Origin: Eopsaltria australis
Lineage: Eukaryota > Chordata > Aves > Passeriformes > Petroicidae
Direction of reading: 5' to 3'
Assembly (NCBI GenBank): GCA_034509425.1
Contig: JAVTVJ010000012.1
Location: 9,707,001 to 9,771,000, forward strand
DNA length: 64,000 nucleotides
How positions within the stretch are numbered: position 1 is the stretch's first letter; the number at the start of each line of letters is the position of its first letter. The position numbers and the translations under genes are program-made. Positions 1 through 11,500 of the stretch are shown one piece after another. The notes below the pieces were generated by a model that was not told the origin of the DNA, ran no database searches, and worked only from the letters and a program-made list of their open reading frames with translations.

Positions 1-1718
1 GGTGTTAGTGGCACTCAGGTAATCATGATGGCAAAAACATACCCACTTTTGTCTGTGGCTCATCAAAAGAAGGAAACACAGCCATAGCTACTACTGTGAC
101 CCACAGAAATAGAAATTTGTAGCATGATTATCAGAATTCATTACTTAAGAAAGGAAGTCATGCATGCTAAATATGTTCTGAAGAGAACAAAATGTAACAG
201 TCCATCTGTGAAACCGCACACATTGCCAAAAGCATATTGTCTTGGAAATTTGCTGTCCACATTGGCTTCCCCCTTCATCACAGAGTCCAAGCAAAGTTTC
301 ACTTCTAATTGTCATAGTCTCCAAGAGTGTGGTTCTAGCTCAAAGATGATAAGCCCACATCCTCCCATGACAGCTCTCTGCTAGTGCTGTTATTCTGTTG
401 TCAGCCAGCTGGGAAAGGAGCTGCCATGGAGGGAGTGGAACAGTCACAGTGCCCCGAGCACAGACCGCGCCTGTGGAAGGATAAGTGCAGTCACAGGTCC
501 CACACTTTCAACACCAGTGGATGGACTGAAGGACAATAGTCTCCCTTGTTCCTGTTGTGGCAGGTGCAAATAATTTCCTTGGGATGGAACTTCCTTGCTA
601 AACTTTCCACTCTGTGCATTTACTCTGTCATTTGGTATGTAACCACATGCTTACAAGTAACAAACTTTCTTTTCCTTTAAAAGCAGCTTTTTGTCAAGAA
701 AATATTTTCCTGCCTGAAGGGCTCTGAAAAGTCTCTGAACTGATGAGATGGTCTTAAGGACTTGGTTTCCTTCTGTATTCTTTAATGCATAAAGTCCTGT
801 TTATGCACAATCCTTTTCCTTTTTTTTTTTCTGAGCAGAAGAAAGGCAGTGTCTTTGCTTACAGTTTTTGAACCACACTTTCCAGAGGGCAGGTGCTCCC
901 AGTTCCTAAGCACCTCTGCTCCTTCTCCTGTTGTTTGCTGGCTTCTTCCCCTGGCTATCCACCTTGTAAAGTTACTTAGATTGCTGAAAAATCTACTACT
1001 TCCTACATGGCCACATCCTCTAACCTGCAGTTTAGTCCTCTTGAGGCTCTTTGATTCAACAGATGGTCTGTGGTAATAACCTGGATTCTTCCTCTTTTAC
1101 TTGGTTCATCCTTCATAAAGAAGCAATTACTCTGCGTGTACTGAAAGGAACGTGGTTGGCATGTCCAAGGTGTTTAGGCTGATGACTTAACACCTTCTAG
1201 CACAAAAATGTTATTAACATTTTCTACATTTTCCACATTTTCCACATATTTCTGAAGTTACTAAAAACATTAAAGGTACAATTTCTCTCACTAAAAATCA
1301 GTTTTATTTATTAAGATACAAATAAAAAATAAAAAAAATGCATACGCGTACATTTAAATCTTTGCAATGGAGAAATCGTTTGGAAGAACTTTGCAAATTC
1401 CTATCCCCATTTTCAGTACTTTCACTGGCTCAGTTACATTTCCTAATGGCCTAGGAAATGGAAAATGAGGTAAGGCAAGCAGAAAATATCAGGTATTATG
1501 ATTATGGATATGGACAAAAATAACTAAACATTGGAAGGTGTTACATTATTCAGTGAATACTTTAAGACACCACTTTGACCACATAATCTGTATTTTTTGT
1601 GACCCAGGACACAGAACCTTACCCATCAAATGGTGTTTCAAAGACACAGTTTTTTGCTACAGTATATTTCAAAGAATAAATTCTGTTGAGGTATAGGGCC
1701 CTAAAATACAGGGGCAAC

Positions 1719-1880
1719 CTTTAACATCCTCATTTTTTCACAGCAATACTCACAGTCCTGTCTGTAAGGGTAAGAAGAGGTGTGAATGCCAGATAAGTCT
1801 TTTAATTTGCCACTCACTACGTCAACAATTCTCTTTCTGCTTCAGTAACTACTGGAAACTTTAAGGTTCCATGTACCATC
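1719..1880. repeat. Direct repeat copy 1 (partner at 3983-4155)
   Basis: It begins CTTTAACATCCTCA and runs through TCCATGTACCATC. It aligns in the same orientation with 3983-4155, with scattered substitutions and two indels: 12 extra bases near the start of copy 2 and about 5 bases missing in its middle. The best-conserved block includes CACAGTCCTGTCTGTAAGGG and ACTACGTCAACAATTCTCTT. I cannot name the repeat family. It may be a local duplication or two members of a dispersed family. Confidence 0.85.
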
Positions 1881-3982
1881 TACCATGCGCTTTATTACGT
1901 TTTTCAGATGCTTAATCAGAAGCACTAGAGTGGGTGTCTTATTTTTATTTTGAATTTGTCTTCTAAACACTGAATTATATCTCACTGTCTTTTGCTTTAG
2001 CTTTAGTGACCATCTCCAGATAAGAACAGTTTCCATGAAGATGTTTACAGATCTCAGGCAAATATACCTTGAACCTTTCCCTAAATAGATTACTTAATGG
2101 AGTGTTATCTTCCTCAAAGATAAATTTTCATGGCTTGGAATAACTCTTTGAATCTCTTGGTATCTCTTCACAATATCAGTTTTTGAAGTGTTGACACCAG
2201 AAATGTATTTCAGTAATTATTGCATTAGTGCAATATACAATGGTAAGAACAACTTCCTGTGTCTACTCAGTGTTCTCATGTTTATGCTTGTCTTTTCAGC
2301 AACATGATGTCAGGAAAAGTTCATGTTCAAGTGATTATCTGTAAAAACCCCAGAGTTATTTTTTTGACCTACGTTTTTTACTCTTGATATATGACCTTGC
2401 ATTTGTCTATCTTGAAGAGCACTTTCAAATGTGCCCACCGTACCTAGCAAAATACTTTCATATAAGACTTCATTTGACATTTTAGTTCTTAACTCCACCA
2501 GCTTGTGATCCTCTGCATTTTATCACAAATGCAGAAAACAGTGGGCCAAAACCAGATCCTCAGAATTCCACATTTATGATTCTCTCTTGAGATTTTTGAA
2601 CTCCTAGTTTTAGCCTCTTTGTTTTGAGAAATACTGAATATGTCTGATCTTAATTAAATGGATTAGAGCATTGGTTTTCTTTTTACGCTGTGATTTCTTG
2701 CAATATTATTGATACAAATAAGAGTGGTCTCAGTCCTGCATTCTTGGTGGACATGTCAGTACCAAAAAAAGATCTCATGGTAAGCATTAGCCTCCCTGGT
2801 GAGATAGTGTTGTGCTGCAGTTTCACATCTAGGTTTCCTTTCTGACTATATTAATATGTTTACCCAATTTTTTTGCATGCATGGCTTTTAAATGATTTCT
2901 TTTCTCTTTAACTTATAAGCATTAAATTAAAAATTTCATTCATTGTTCTATAATGTGGCTAAATTCTAAAGATTCCAGTCATATCCATTAATATTAGCTT
3001 TTACAGATAATAAAACACTAAGCCAGCAATTTGCATGCTAAACACAATTAGTTCATGTATTTATTTTGACATTGTACATGATATCTATCCAGTCACCAGG
3101 CATTCTGCCATCCATTAAAAATACAATCTCTACCAATAAAAACAAAGCATCAGCACATCACATCCTACAAAAGGCAGGCAGCCAGTCAGAAATACAAAAA
3201 AACCTTTCTCCACCCTTGCAATCCCCAAATGAAATCCCATTGCCCCAGCCACCTCACCTCTTGTCAAAATGTCAAGTAAAGACAACATCACACCCCAGAG
3301 TTGCTAAACCAAACCACCACTGTCATAATTTTTTAAGGCAAACACACTGATCTAAGAGAGAGGGATGTGGTTAATTTTGGAGTATTCAGGTTTAGGCTCT
3401 TGCAGCACGTTTCCTTACTGACAGGTGTGGAGATGCCATCTACCTCTTCTCTCATTCTGTCAGTAACCCAGAGATCTTTAAAACTCATGGCTTGGAGCCA
3501 TGAGGCTCTGCTCATTGTAGGTGGTATTTCTTAGGAGGCAGAGAGCAAGGATCTGGATGGGCCATGTGGCTGCTCTCAGTACTCATCTGGGAAGTAACAA
3601 AGTGAATCATTCCCATTGAAGTCAGATTTTAATTTGCCTGGAGTCCTGCCCGAACTTCTGCCTTTGGAATTAGCTGTGGGAGCAGTAATGTGAATACTGG
3701 AAAGATGGATAAGAGAAGTGAATACAACAACTGGAAGGATGGGTGAGAGAACAGAGATGACCACCAGTTTAATAGCACACAGCAGGATAATCAAAGCTGA
3801 AACAACAAGAGCCATCTTTGGCCAAGCACTCCTTGGCAAGAGAAGTTTTGAACAGTGATCCATCCACGCTGCCTTGGTTCTCTGGTGTGCTTATAAAGTG
3901 CTTAACAACTGCTCTTTCAAAGGAGTCACCCAGAGACATCTGGGAAAATCAGAATTTGGTAAAAATTATTAGGTATGACAAG

Positions 3983-4155
3983 CTTTAACATCCTCACTTT
4001 TTTCATATGAAATTTCACAGCAACACTCACAGTCCTGTCTGTAAGGGTAAGAAGAGGTGTGAAAGCCAGATCACTCTTAATCTGCCACGGACTACGTCAA
4101 CAATTCTCTTACTGCTTCAGTAACTACTGGAATCTTTGAGTTTCCATGCAACATC
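3983..4155. repeat. Direct repeat copy 2 (partner at 1719-1880)
   Basis: It has the same orientation as copy 1 and lies about 2.26 kb downstream. An insertion relative to copy 1 (CATATGAAATTT) sits just before the shared block. On the minus strand both copies carry a pyrimidine-rich run ending in CAG (rc CCTCTTCTTACCCTTACAG), which resembles a splice acceptor. No LTR-type TG...CA ends are visible at the borders. Confidence 0.85.
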
Positions 4156-4744
4156 AGGGTAGATCAGCAGCATTCTGAGTACCATACAATTTAGTTGAAA
4201 GAAACTGATGCTTCCAAGGTCCTCTAGTAGAACATAATGCTTTCAGAATGATCATTAATCTTTTATTAATCACCAGCCAATTTAGAGTCTGCATAAAATT
4301 TCTGAAAAGGTGGTATCTTGAAATGTTCATATAATAGGGGTAGGTTGTACATGAGAGACTACGAGACAGAAAGGTCTGTGACCTGTTCTTGTTTCTGTTT
4401 TGTTAAATGGTCACAGGCTTGTCCTTTAATTCCTTTATCTTGAATTTCCTATTTAGAATGCAGGTGCACTGGTATTTATAATCAAGTGGGATATTGCAGG
4501 GTTTTGTAGTCCAGTTTGATTTATATTAGGATTGGAAGGCATCAAATAAAAACAGACTCACTGTGAATAGGTTTTGTGCATAAGAGGGCAAGCCCTGTCC
4601 AGAAGAGTTTTAGGTGCTAAACAGTGAGGGAGGCTGGACTATGTCAGAGATTTTGTAATCTCTGTTTTTCAAATAGGAAGCAGGGTGATGGAAGGTGAAA
4701 AGCAAGGAAAAGTTCCCAAAAGATAAATTCTTAGCCCCTGAGTT

Positions 4745-4772
4745 ACAGATACAGTGTGGTCACTGTATCTGT
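4745..4772. repeat. Perfect inverted repeat, 12-bp arms with a 4-nt loop
   Basis: ACAGATACAGTG is followed by TGGT and its exact reverse complement CACTGTATCTGT. It lies deep in FBLN5 intron 4. It could form a stable short hairpin in the pre-mRNA, but it is too short for a microRNA precursor, and no function is known. Confidence 0.8.
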
Positions 4773-7723
4773 GCTGGCTCCTTGTCCTGCACAGTAACCA
4801 CCAGGTACTTTAGTCTGTCTGCACTGAGGACAGATCTAATTTGTATTTCCTTCCTAGTCCACCTCATGGCAATTCCTTTTTGTTGGCACATACTGAGTCA
4901 TCTAGCCAAAATCACACGAGGTATCCCTTAACAGTAGCTATTATTAAAGACTGGACTTGTTGTTTGGATGCAGGTAATATTTTCTAGGGATCTTGGTGAT
5001 GAAAGGTACTAAAAGCAGGTTTGGTATCATGAAAACCACCCGTGGATTATCAGTGATGGGTGACAGCATCTGATGCTTTCATGGCACTGATGCTGAGATC
5101 ATCAAATATCACAATTTGTTAATATCTTGAATAGAGGGCAGTGGGGGTTCTAGGATTTCTTCCTAGCATGCTCCCCTTTAATAACTCTTCTGCTCTCCAG
5201 CTGATTAGACTTTACTTTGGGGCTCAGATGACAACTCACTGCAGTATTTCTGTCCATGGTGACACAAGTTATGCTGCATCAGACACACTCTTCCAAGCTT
5301 CAGAAAAATGCACTTCAGGGATTTCCTAGCCACATGTGCTGTCCTTGCATTGAGTAGGCCTTACAGTTTTTTATTCTCTGAATTTGTCTTATCTGCTTTG
5401 GACCTACAAAATATTGAAAATCTATTATCATGTACAATTAGAATCACAGTTTAGCTCTAGTATTGTGCATGACTCATCACAGAGGCAGAGGTAGCACAAA
5501 TGGGCTTTGAAGTCCCAGAGCATGAAGACACCTAAGATTTTTGCTTGAATGGGACAGAAATAAGCTGTGCAACCAGACAAAGACATTATTCACCCCTTAT
5601 TGATGGATTTTCAGGTCCCACTTGTAACCTCTTGCAATTTTCCATTCAAACAAAAATGCCCTGGAAGTGTTTTGATATAACTTCTATGTCTATCCATTAT
5701 AGGCAAACCCTTGAAGTTCTATGGCTAGTTTTCTCCCCAACAGAAATAATCTGGGATTGTTTGGGGGTATTTTTGTTTCCCTGCCAAATGTCTAGTTTTG
5801 ACTTTACCAACGACTGCTCTTACTGTATGTTGCACTGTGTAAATGGGCTGGGCAAGACACCCTCTGTCTCCCAGGTCTGATATCTTTCAAGAAGATACCT
5901 AATGTCTGGCCAATTTTTGCACAATAGTTAATTTTCAGTGTGCAAATACCTGCTCTACTTAGTGAGCCCATATAATGTGGATAATCCAGGGCAGAGAGCC
6001 TGGATTTATACTACCTGTTTCAACTGTGAAGGCTTCTTGCCAAAAACACTTTATTTGATTGTACTGGCTGGGTCAGTCAGAGTTTAATGGCACCTCATGG
6101 TAAGGGGCAATCTTAGAGAATGCCAAACACTGAATACAGAACTCGGCATACGCACTCAGGCCCAACCAAAAAGATCTGCTGCTACCAGTAAAGCTGTTTA
6201 TACCTGTTGGCTGCATAACACTTCTTTAGTGAAGTCACCAAGGTACAATTCAGTGCAAAATGTGAGGAGTCAAGATGTTCTGCATAGACAACTTCAGGTT
6301 CATCAGGTTTTCTGGCAGAAACTCCACAGGACACCTCAATAGTAAAAACTGTTGTATTCAAATGGAAATATGCTTCCAATACCACCACAAAAGGTGAAGA
6401 CTGGGAGTAAGCAAATAAATCTGTTTGGTATAAAGCAAATGAAAGAGGATCAATGTCTTATTTCTCTGGAGTGGAGCTCAAGCAATTGCTACAAAGATGA
6501 ATTGGGAATAAAACTGATCCCATAGCCACCCATTGCTTTCAGTGAAAGACACATTGTACCCCTGCAAGAAAAATGCACCATAGAAGAGAGATCTGCAGCC
6601 TTCAAACAGTCTTGCTACTATATGTGGAGAGACCATTTTGTTTTCACTTCGTTTCACCTATTAATATTACTGGAAGCAGGGAACATGGAAAATTAAAATC
6701 TCCTTTTTAATGTTAGTGCTGACTAGAAAAAGCAGAATTGGCCAGCTCCCAAGATACCATTCCTAAAACAATAAGCAAGCATGACAAATAGAAAGCTTTT
6801 TCATTTAGAAAACATTAATGTCATTGTTCTTAAATTTATGATTAGATAAAATCTCTGTTGAGATACTACCAATTATGTGTGATATGCTATGAAGGGAGGA
6901 TCCAGATTTTTTAGCCCAATTGCAGAAGCAATAGCTGAACTGAACAACATATTTATGGACCTATATAGTCTAGACTTGTTATCTTACCCTTTTCCCACTT
7001 CCCCCACCATTTTGCCAACCTTCATCTGGCCAATAAATACATGGGAACTGATTTCTGACAGAGTTAATTACCTCTAATTGTGCCCCTCTTGTTATTTTAT
7101 CAGTTTTGACTCACCATAAATTGCTCTGGTAGAGATGTTGGCAAGATAAGAACTCTAAGCTCTCTCCATATGTATAATATGTATGTATTTATTTATACAT
7201 CTGAACATGTTAGATATGCTGCTGTGGTAGACTGGATCAGTTATTTCATGACTGCTAGGATTGTACAGCTGACTGGCTGTGCTTGCTGCCTTGGGGGCAG
7301 ACACAGAGATGTAATTCCTGCCCTCTGCTGCCTGCTCCAGCCCAGGGCATTGGTGAGATACTTTCAGTCATGACCTAACAAAGTCTGGGTTAATAAGAAT
7401 CAGGGGAGGATCAAGGGAGTAGCATTGCTAGGATGACATAGTGCTTCAGCAAAGGCCAGTGCACAGAATGCTGGAATAAAAATCAGTTTAGGTATCAATT
7501 AATAAAACATAGAAATTTAGGTTGGCTGAAAAAATGACACAATTTATCTTTTGGCATTTCCATTTCTGATATCTAGAGGCAAACCTGACGCCTGGAACAT
7601 CAGGGAAGATATTGAGCAAGGCGTGATTCAAACTGAACTTCTGACTCTGAAAGGCATTTTTAATCAGTTAGGTTCCAGGGTCCTGGCTTATATAAATGTA
7701 GGAATGCTATTCACCTCCTTTGC

Positions 7724-7762
7724 AAAAAAAAAAAAAAGAGAAAAAAAAAGAAAAAAAAAAAA
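7724..7762 (+). repeat. A-rich simple repeat
   Basis: A 39-bp run of A interrupted by single G bases (A14-GAG-A9-G-A12). This is a low-complexity tract in FBLN5 intron 4. It makes an artificial lysine-rich open frame and is probably length-polymorphic. Confidence 0.9.
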
Positions 7763-8403
7763 GGCCCACAACAGAAACACCCTAAGGGACTGTAATAAAA
7801 ATCCAAATGCATTAAACCAAATAAAAATGGGGGAGAAAAATTAAAAGAAAATAGTATTATTGTCAGGAAATTGATTCCAGGGAAGTATACATTTTTTGGT
7901 CAGGTAAAAGTTGATTTTTAGTTGAACTTTCTGTCTGAAAAATTACAGTGAGATGGTCTGCAGTGGTGGGGATAGGAAGTAATTTTTTGTGTCTCTGAGT
8001 TGTGTTTGTACATCTCTTGAACTCCACTTCATCTCTTACTTTTCAGTGGGGTTGCACAACCCTTTCAGCAGTCTCTCCCTAGGACTGAACACTGCCCTGT
8101 AACATGGAAATCCCAGCTCAGTGATATAGCAAATATGGAAGTAACAAAAAGTTTGAGATAATGAGAGACTTTCCTTGAGGAGAAAAACTGAAACACTGGG
8201 TCACGTACAAAACTGAGATTTGATGTGCATCCTCATTGCCCTCAGACATTTATTATTGTGAATTGTCCTTCAGGTTATGGTCATTCTCTCTACTCCTCCA
8301 AACTCTGGTTCCTTGCAGAGAGGCAGTGTACACATTGTAGGGCATGAAAAATCTTTTGTTGTTGCTATTTCTAACATCTTCCTTCTGTATTTCTGTGTTG
8401 CAG

Positions 8404-8526
8404 ATGTGGATGAATGCGCTTCAGATTCTCACCAGTGTAACCCCACCCAGATCTGCATAAATACTGAGGGGGGCTATACCTGTTCCTGCACTGAAGGCTA
8501 CTGGCTGTTAGAAGGCCAGTGTTTAG
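8404..8526 (+). CDS. FBLN5: FBLN5 exon 5: cbEGF domain 2
   Basis: This exon encodes one calcium-binding EGF module of 41 codons. The split first codon gives DVDEC, and the six cysteines lie in the order NEC-type C, QC, IC, TC, SC and [14 protein letters not shown] matches the consensus for Asn/Asp beta-hydroxylation, which goes with calcium binding. The acceptor is GTTGCAG and the donor GTAAAA. Intron phase is 1 at both ends, as in all tandem cbEGF exons. Human fibulin-5 has the near-identical DVDECATDSHQC at this place. Confidence 0.96.
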
Positions 8527-11500
8527 GTAAAATCCTCATGTGATGTGGTATCTGAGTATCTGTGTATGTACACCTGTGACTCCCTGAAATAATGTCACTA
8601 AGTACTTTTGTCAAGTGCACAGTTAAACCTTCAGCTGTGTGGAAACTCTCTGTTGTCTCTGTAAGTGCCAATGACATGCCTGGCAGAGACTCCCTCACTG
8701 AACAAAAACAGAGATGTAAATGCCATATGACTAGCATCATGATAGTGTCATAACTGGGCTTTTCATATTCCCAGTCTGAAGGATTCCCTTTCCTTTAAGA
8801 TCAATTGCAAGCATGCATGTATAAAGACTTTTGCCCAAACAGACCTGTGCTTTCCTTACTGTGACAGTGTGGACCTGAAGGGATCCATATTTGATACTAA
8901 GAAATGGGACAGACAGTAAATCCTTAGTCAACAGATGCTTTTTTGGGGGGGTGAGAAAAAAATTACCTCTGAACTGGGTGCCATTTCAGTATCTTCCATG
9001 CAGTTTGTTTCAATGTTATTATCTTCCTTGCAACAATGTCCTGTTCATCCTTTTAGCTCAGTCCTATTAAAAAAATACTGCTCAAAAAAGAGCACAAGAA
9101 AACCTTCCACCTCTCCTCTCCCCCAGCCCTTTCCCCTCACTTGACCTGCTCATGGGATGCTAGTGTAGATGTTAATTTTAGCTACACAGGTAGGACCTAG
9201 GAATCAACATCCAACATTTTTTTAAGAAAAGTGTGCCCATTATTAGTTTTTTCCCTGCAGTGCAGGCTGTTTGGTGCCAGCTCTGCAGAGCTGGACCATC
9301 CCGTCACACCTCCACTGGAAAGAGAATGGGCTTTCCCTGCCCATTTGTCCCTGGAGCATCTCCAGTTATTTTCCAGCTTTCTCCTCCCAAGTACCAATTC
9401 CATGAAAGACGCACTCATAGCTGCTTTCCTAACTCCTGCAAACAGCTGCTGTGTAATTCACCTGGCAGGGACCAGGCTGAGCCCTGTTCAAGCTGGGATC
9501 TGTGCAGCCATAGCCACTTCATGGAGTCACTGGCTTGTAGTTCTCCTGGAATTAGAAGTCTACAAGGCCCCTGCTTCTTAATCTGTGATAAATCAACTTC
9601 TCTTGGGAAAAAAAAAGTTTATGCTGGGGAATGTACAGGTATATGTGATAGAGTGGAGGTGAAGGAGGGAAGGAAGGCAGATTCTGCTCTGCATCACCTG
9701 TTCTGTTACACATTTACTTTTCCCAGTTACAGGCTAAATGAAACGGTTGTGTGCAGCATTCAGGATTTGAACATAGATCTAAAATACTCTTCTGCTTGGT
9801 GGTTACAGCAGAGAACTGAAATGGCTGCATTGCTGAATTGATTTGAGTACCTGCTTATGCTATTTAAAATAGGGAATAATATCCCAGTATTGCCCTATTT
9901 AAGTAATCATGGGGTGGATTATTGCAAGGCAATGCAGAAAAAGGAAAAGCTGATTGTGTTTAGAGTTGCTATGTTTTTTCCTAAATGTCAAAGAAGTCCC
10001 AGTTTTCTATACTTTACACTGGCTTTGGAGGAGTGCTTTTTGCTGCCATAAAGCAGTAAAGGAATATTTACTGCAATCAAGGGGCCAAGCTGGGGTGTAG
10101 AGACAGATTTTTTGGTGCACTGTTAGTAGTGAATTCAGTGGAATTACCAAATACCAACTACTGTTAGTAAATCACCATTCTATCTGTTGCAATTATCCCG
10201 GTAAAGCTTAAACAGAGGAGCCAGTGCAGCAGGACCCGTGTGACCCACCCACAAGAAGCTGCCCTGCAGAAGTCCTTATCCTCAAAATGCAGCACTCTCG
10301 AGATAACAGTCCTGCAAAAGACAAAGCATATATCTAACATAATGCATTGTGTCAGTGCAATGAGGTATTAATTTACCTAAAACCGGTGTTATTTTTGCAG
10401 GATTTGGTGAAGCCTACTGCTGGTGCACTCACCACCACTGACCTGGCCTTTAGGTTTCCTTGCTGACTGCCTATAATATACTGTGTTTTCTATTGCATAA
10501 ATTTAGCTTCAAAGCTCTGAGAGCAGCCATTTAAAAAATCTCCGTAAATCAAAAGCCAGTTGATGCCAAAGGAAATGTTAAGGCTTTGAAAGGGCAACTA
10601 TTCCAGGTGTTTCATTTTAGTTTTTAGTTTTGGGGCAAAAATCTTCAACCACTTACCATCTTACATATCTTCAAGCATTTTTTTGTACTCATAGCACTCA
10701 GTTGCATGAATCGCTAATGCTGCAATTCAGCCCAAACTCCTATTTTGGCATTACATTAACTGTTTATACAGTCTGCAATTTGTCAGTTAAAAGTTCATAT
10801 AAAAGGAGAAGGTGACTATTTGGGAAAAAATCTTTCAAAAATATCCTCACTAAAAAAAGAAGCCTGTAGTAACAAACAGTGCTGTTCCAGTGAGTAGCTT
10901 TGGTATATGTGGAGGCAAAGAAGGTTTCTATTTTGATTCTGCCAAAATTTTGCTGCAGTGTTGGCTGTGGCTGTGCTGGCAGGCTGTGCCAGCTGTCAGG
11001 GTATCCTTTAAGGAAGCCGCTTGAAAGAACAAACTGGGCTGCCTGATTTAAGCTGAAGATTACAGCAATGCCAGCCAATTCATCAGACACACTGGTAGAT
11101 GTCAGATGTGGATAAAGCCACATTACCACATCCTGATGGGGAGAGGTATATTTTAACTCCATGTCTGAACACCGGGAAGTTTGGCTGTTACATCCATAAC
11201 CAGTGTGCTGTGTTATTTCTGTGTTATCGGTGCTGTTGGCTCAGCGTGCTTGCTGCTTTGTGTCTTATGTGAAAATGCAGACCACTCCACTTTCCATCCT
11301 TTCCACCCACAGATATAGATGAATGTCGCTACGGCTACTGCCAGCAGCTGTGTGCCAACGTGCCTGGTTCCTACTCCTGTACGTGCAACCCAGGCTTCAC
11401 CCTTAATGACGACGGGAGATCGTGCCAAGGTATGTGCATGGTGAACCATGGCTGAAATTTTTGGGTCCCCCTCAGCAACACCCTTGAAACTTGCTTGGTG

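Larger units (their letters stand above)
1..8403 (+). other. FBLN5: FBLN5 intron 4 (3' portion) with no recognisable coding exon
   Basis: This 8.4 kb ends in a T-rich tract and CAG acceptor immediately before the exon at 8404. The short open frames in it have no recognisable domain and no matching splice signals. It contains a 160-170 bp direct repeat (1719-1880 and 3983-4155), a perfect 12-bp-arm hairpin (4745-4772) and an A-rich tract (7724-7762). The rest looks like unique, mildly AT-rich intronic DNA. Confidence 0.85.

Noticed and set aside
3576..3863. Minus-strand 95-residue frame with a hydrophobic segment next to direct repeat copy 2
   Set aside because: It looks like a membrane segment, but there is no known family, no second exon and no transcript evidence. 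It is noted only because of the adjacent repeat.
1719..4155. Direct repeat pair as the two LTRs of an endogenous retrovirus
   Set aside because: No TG/CA ends, no primer-binding site or polypurine tract, and no gag/pol-like frames between the copies.
9233..9841. 202-residue + strand open frame in FBLN5 intron 5
   Set aside because: It lies wholly in an intron, has no recognisable domain, and is overlapped by other frames of similar quality.
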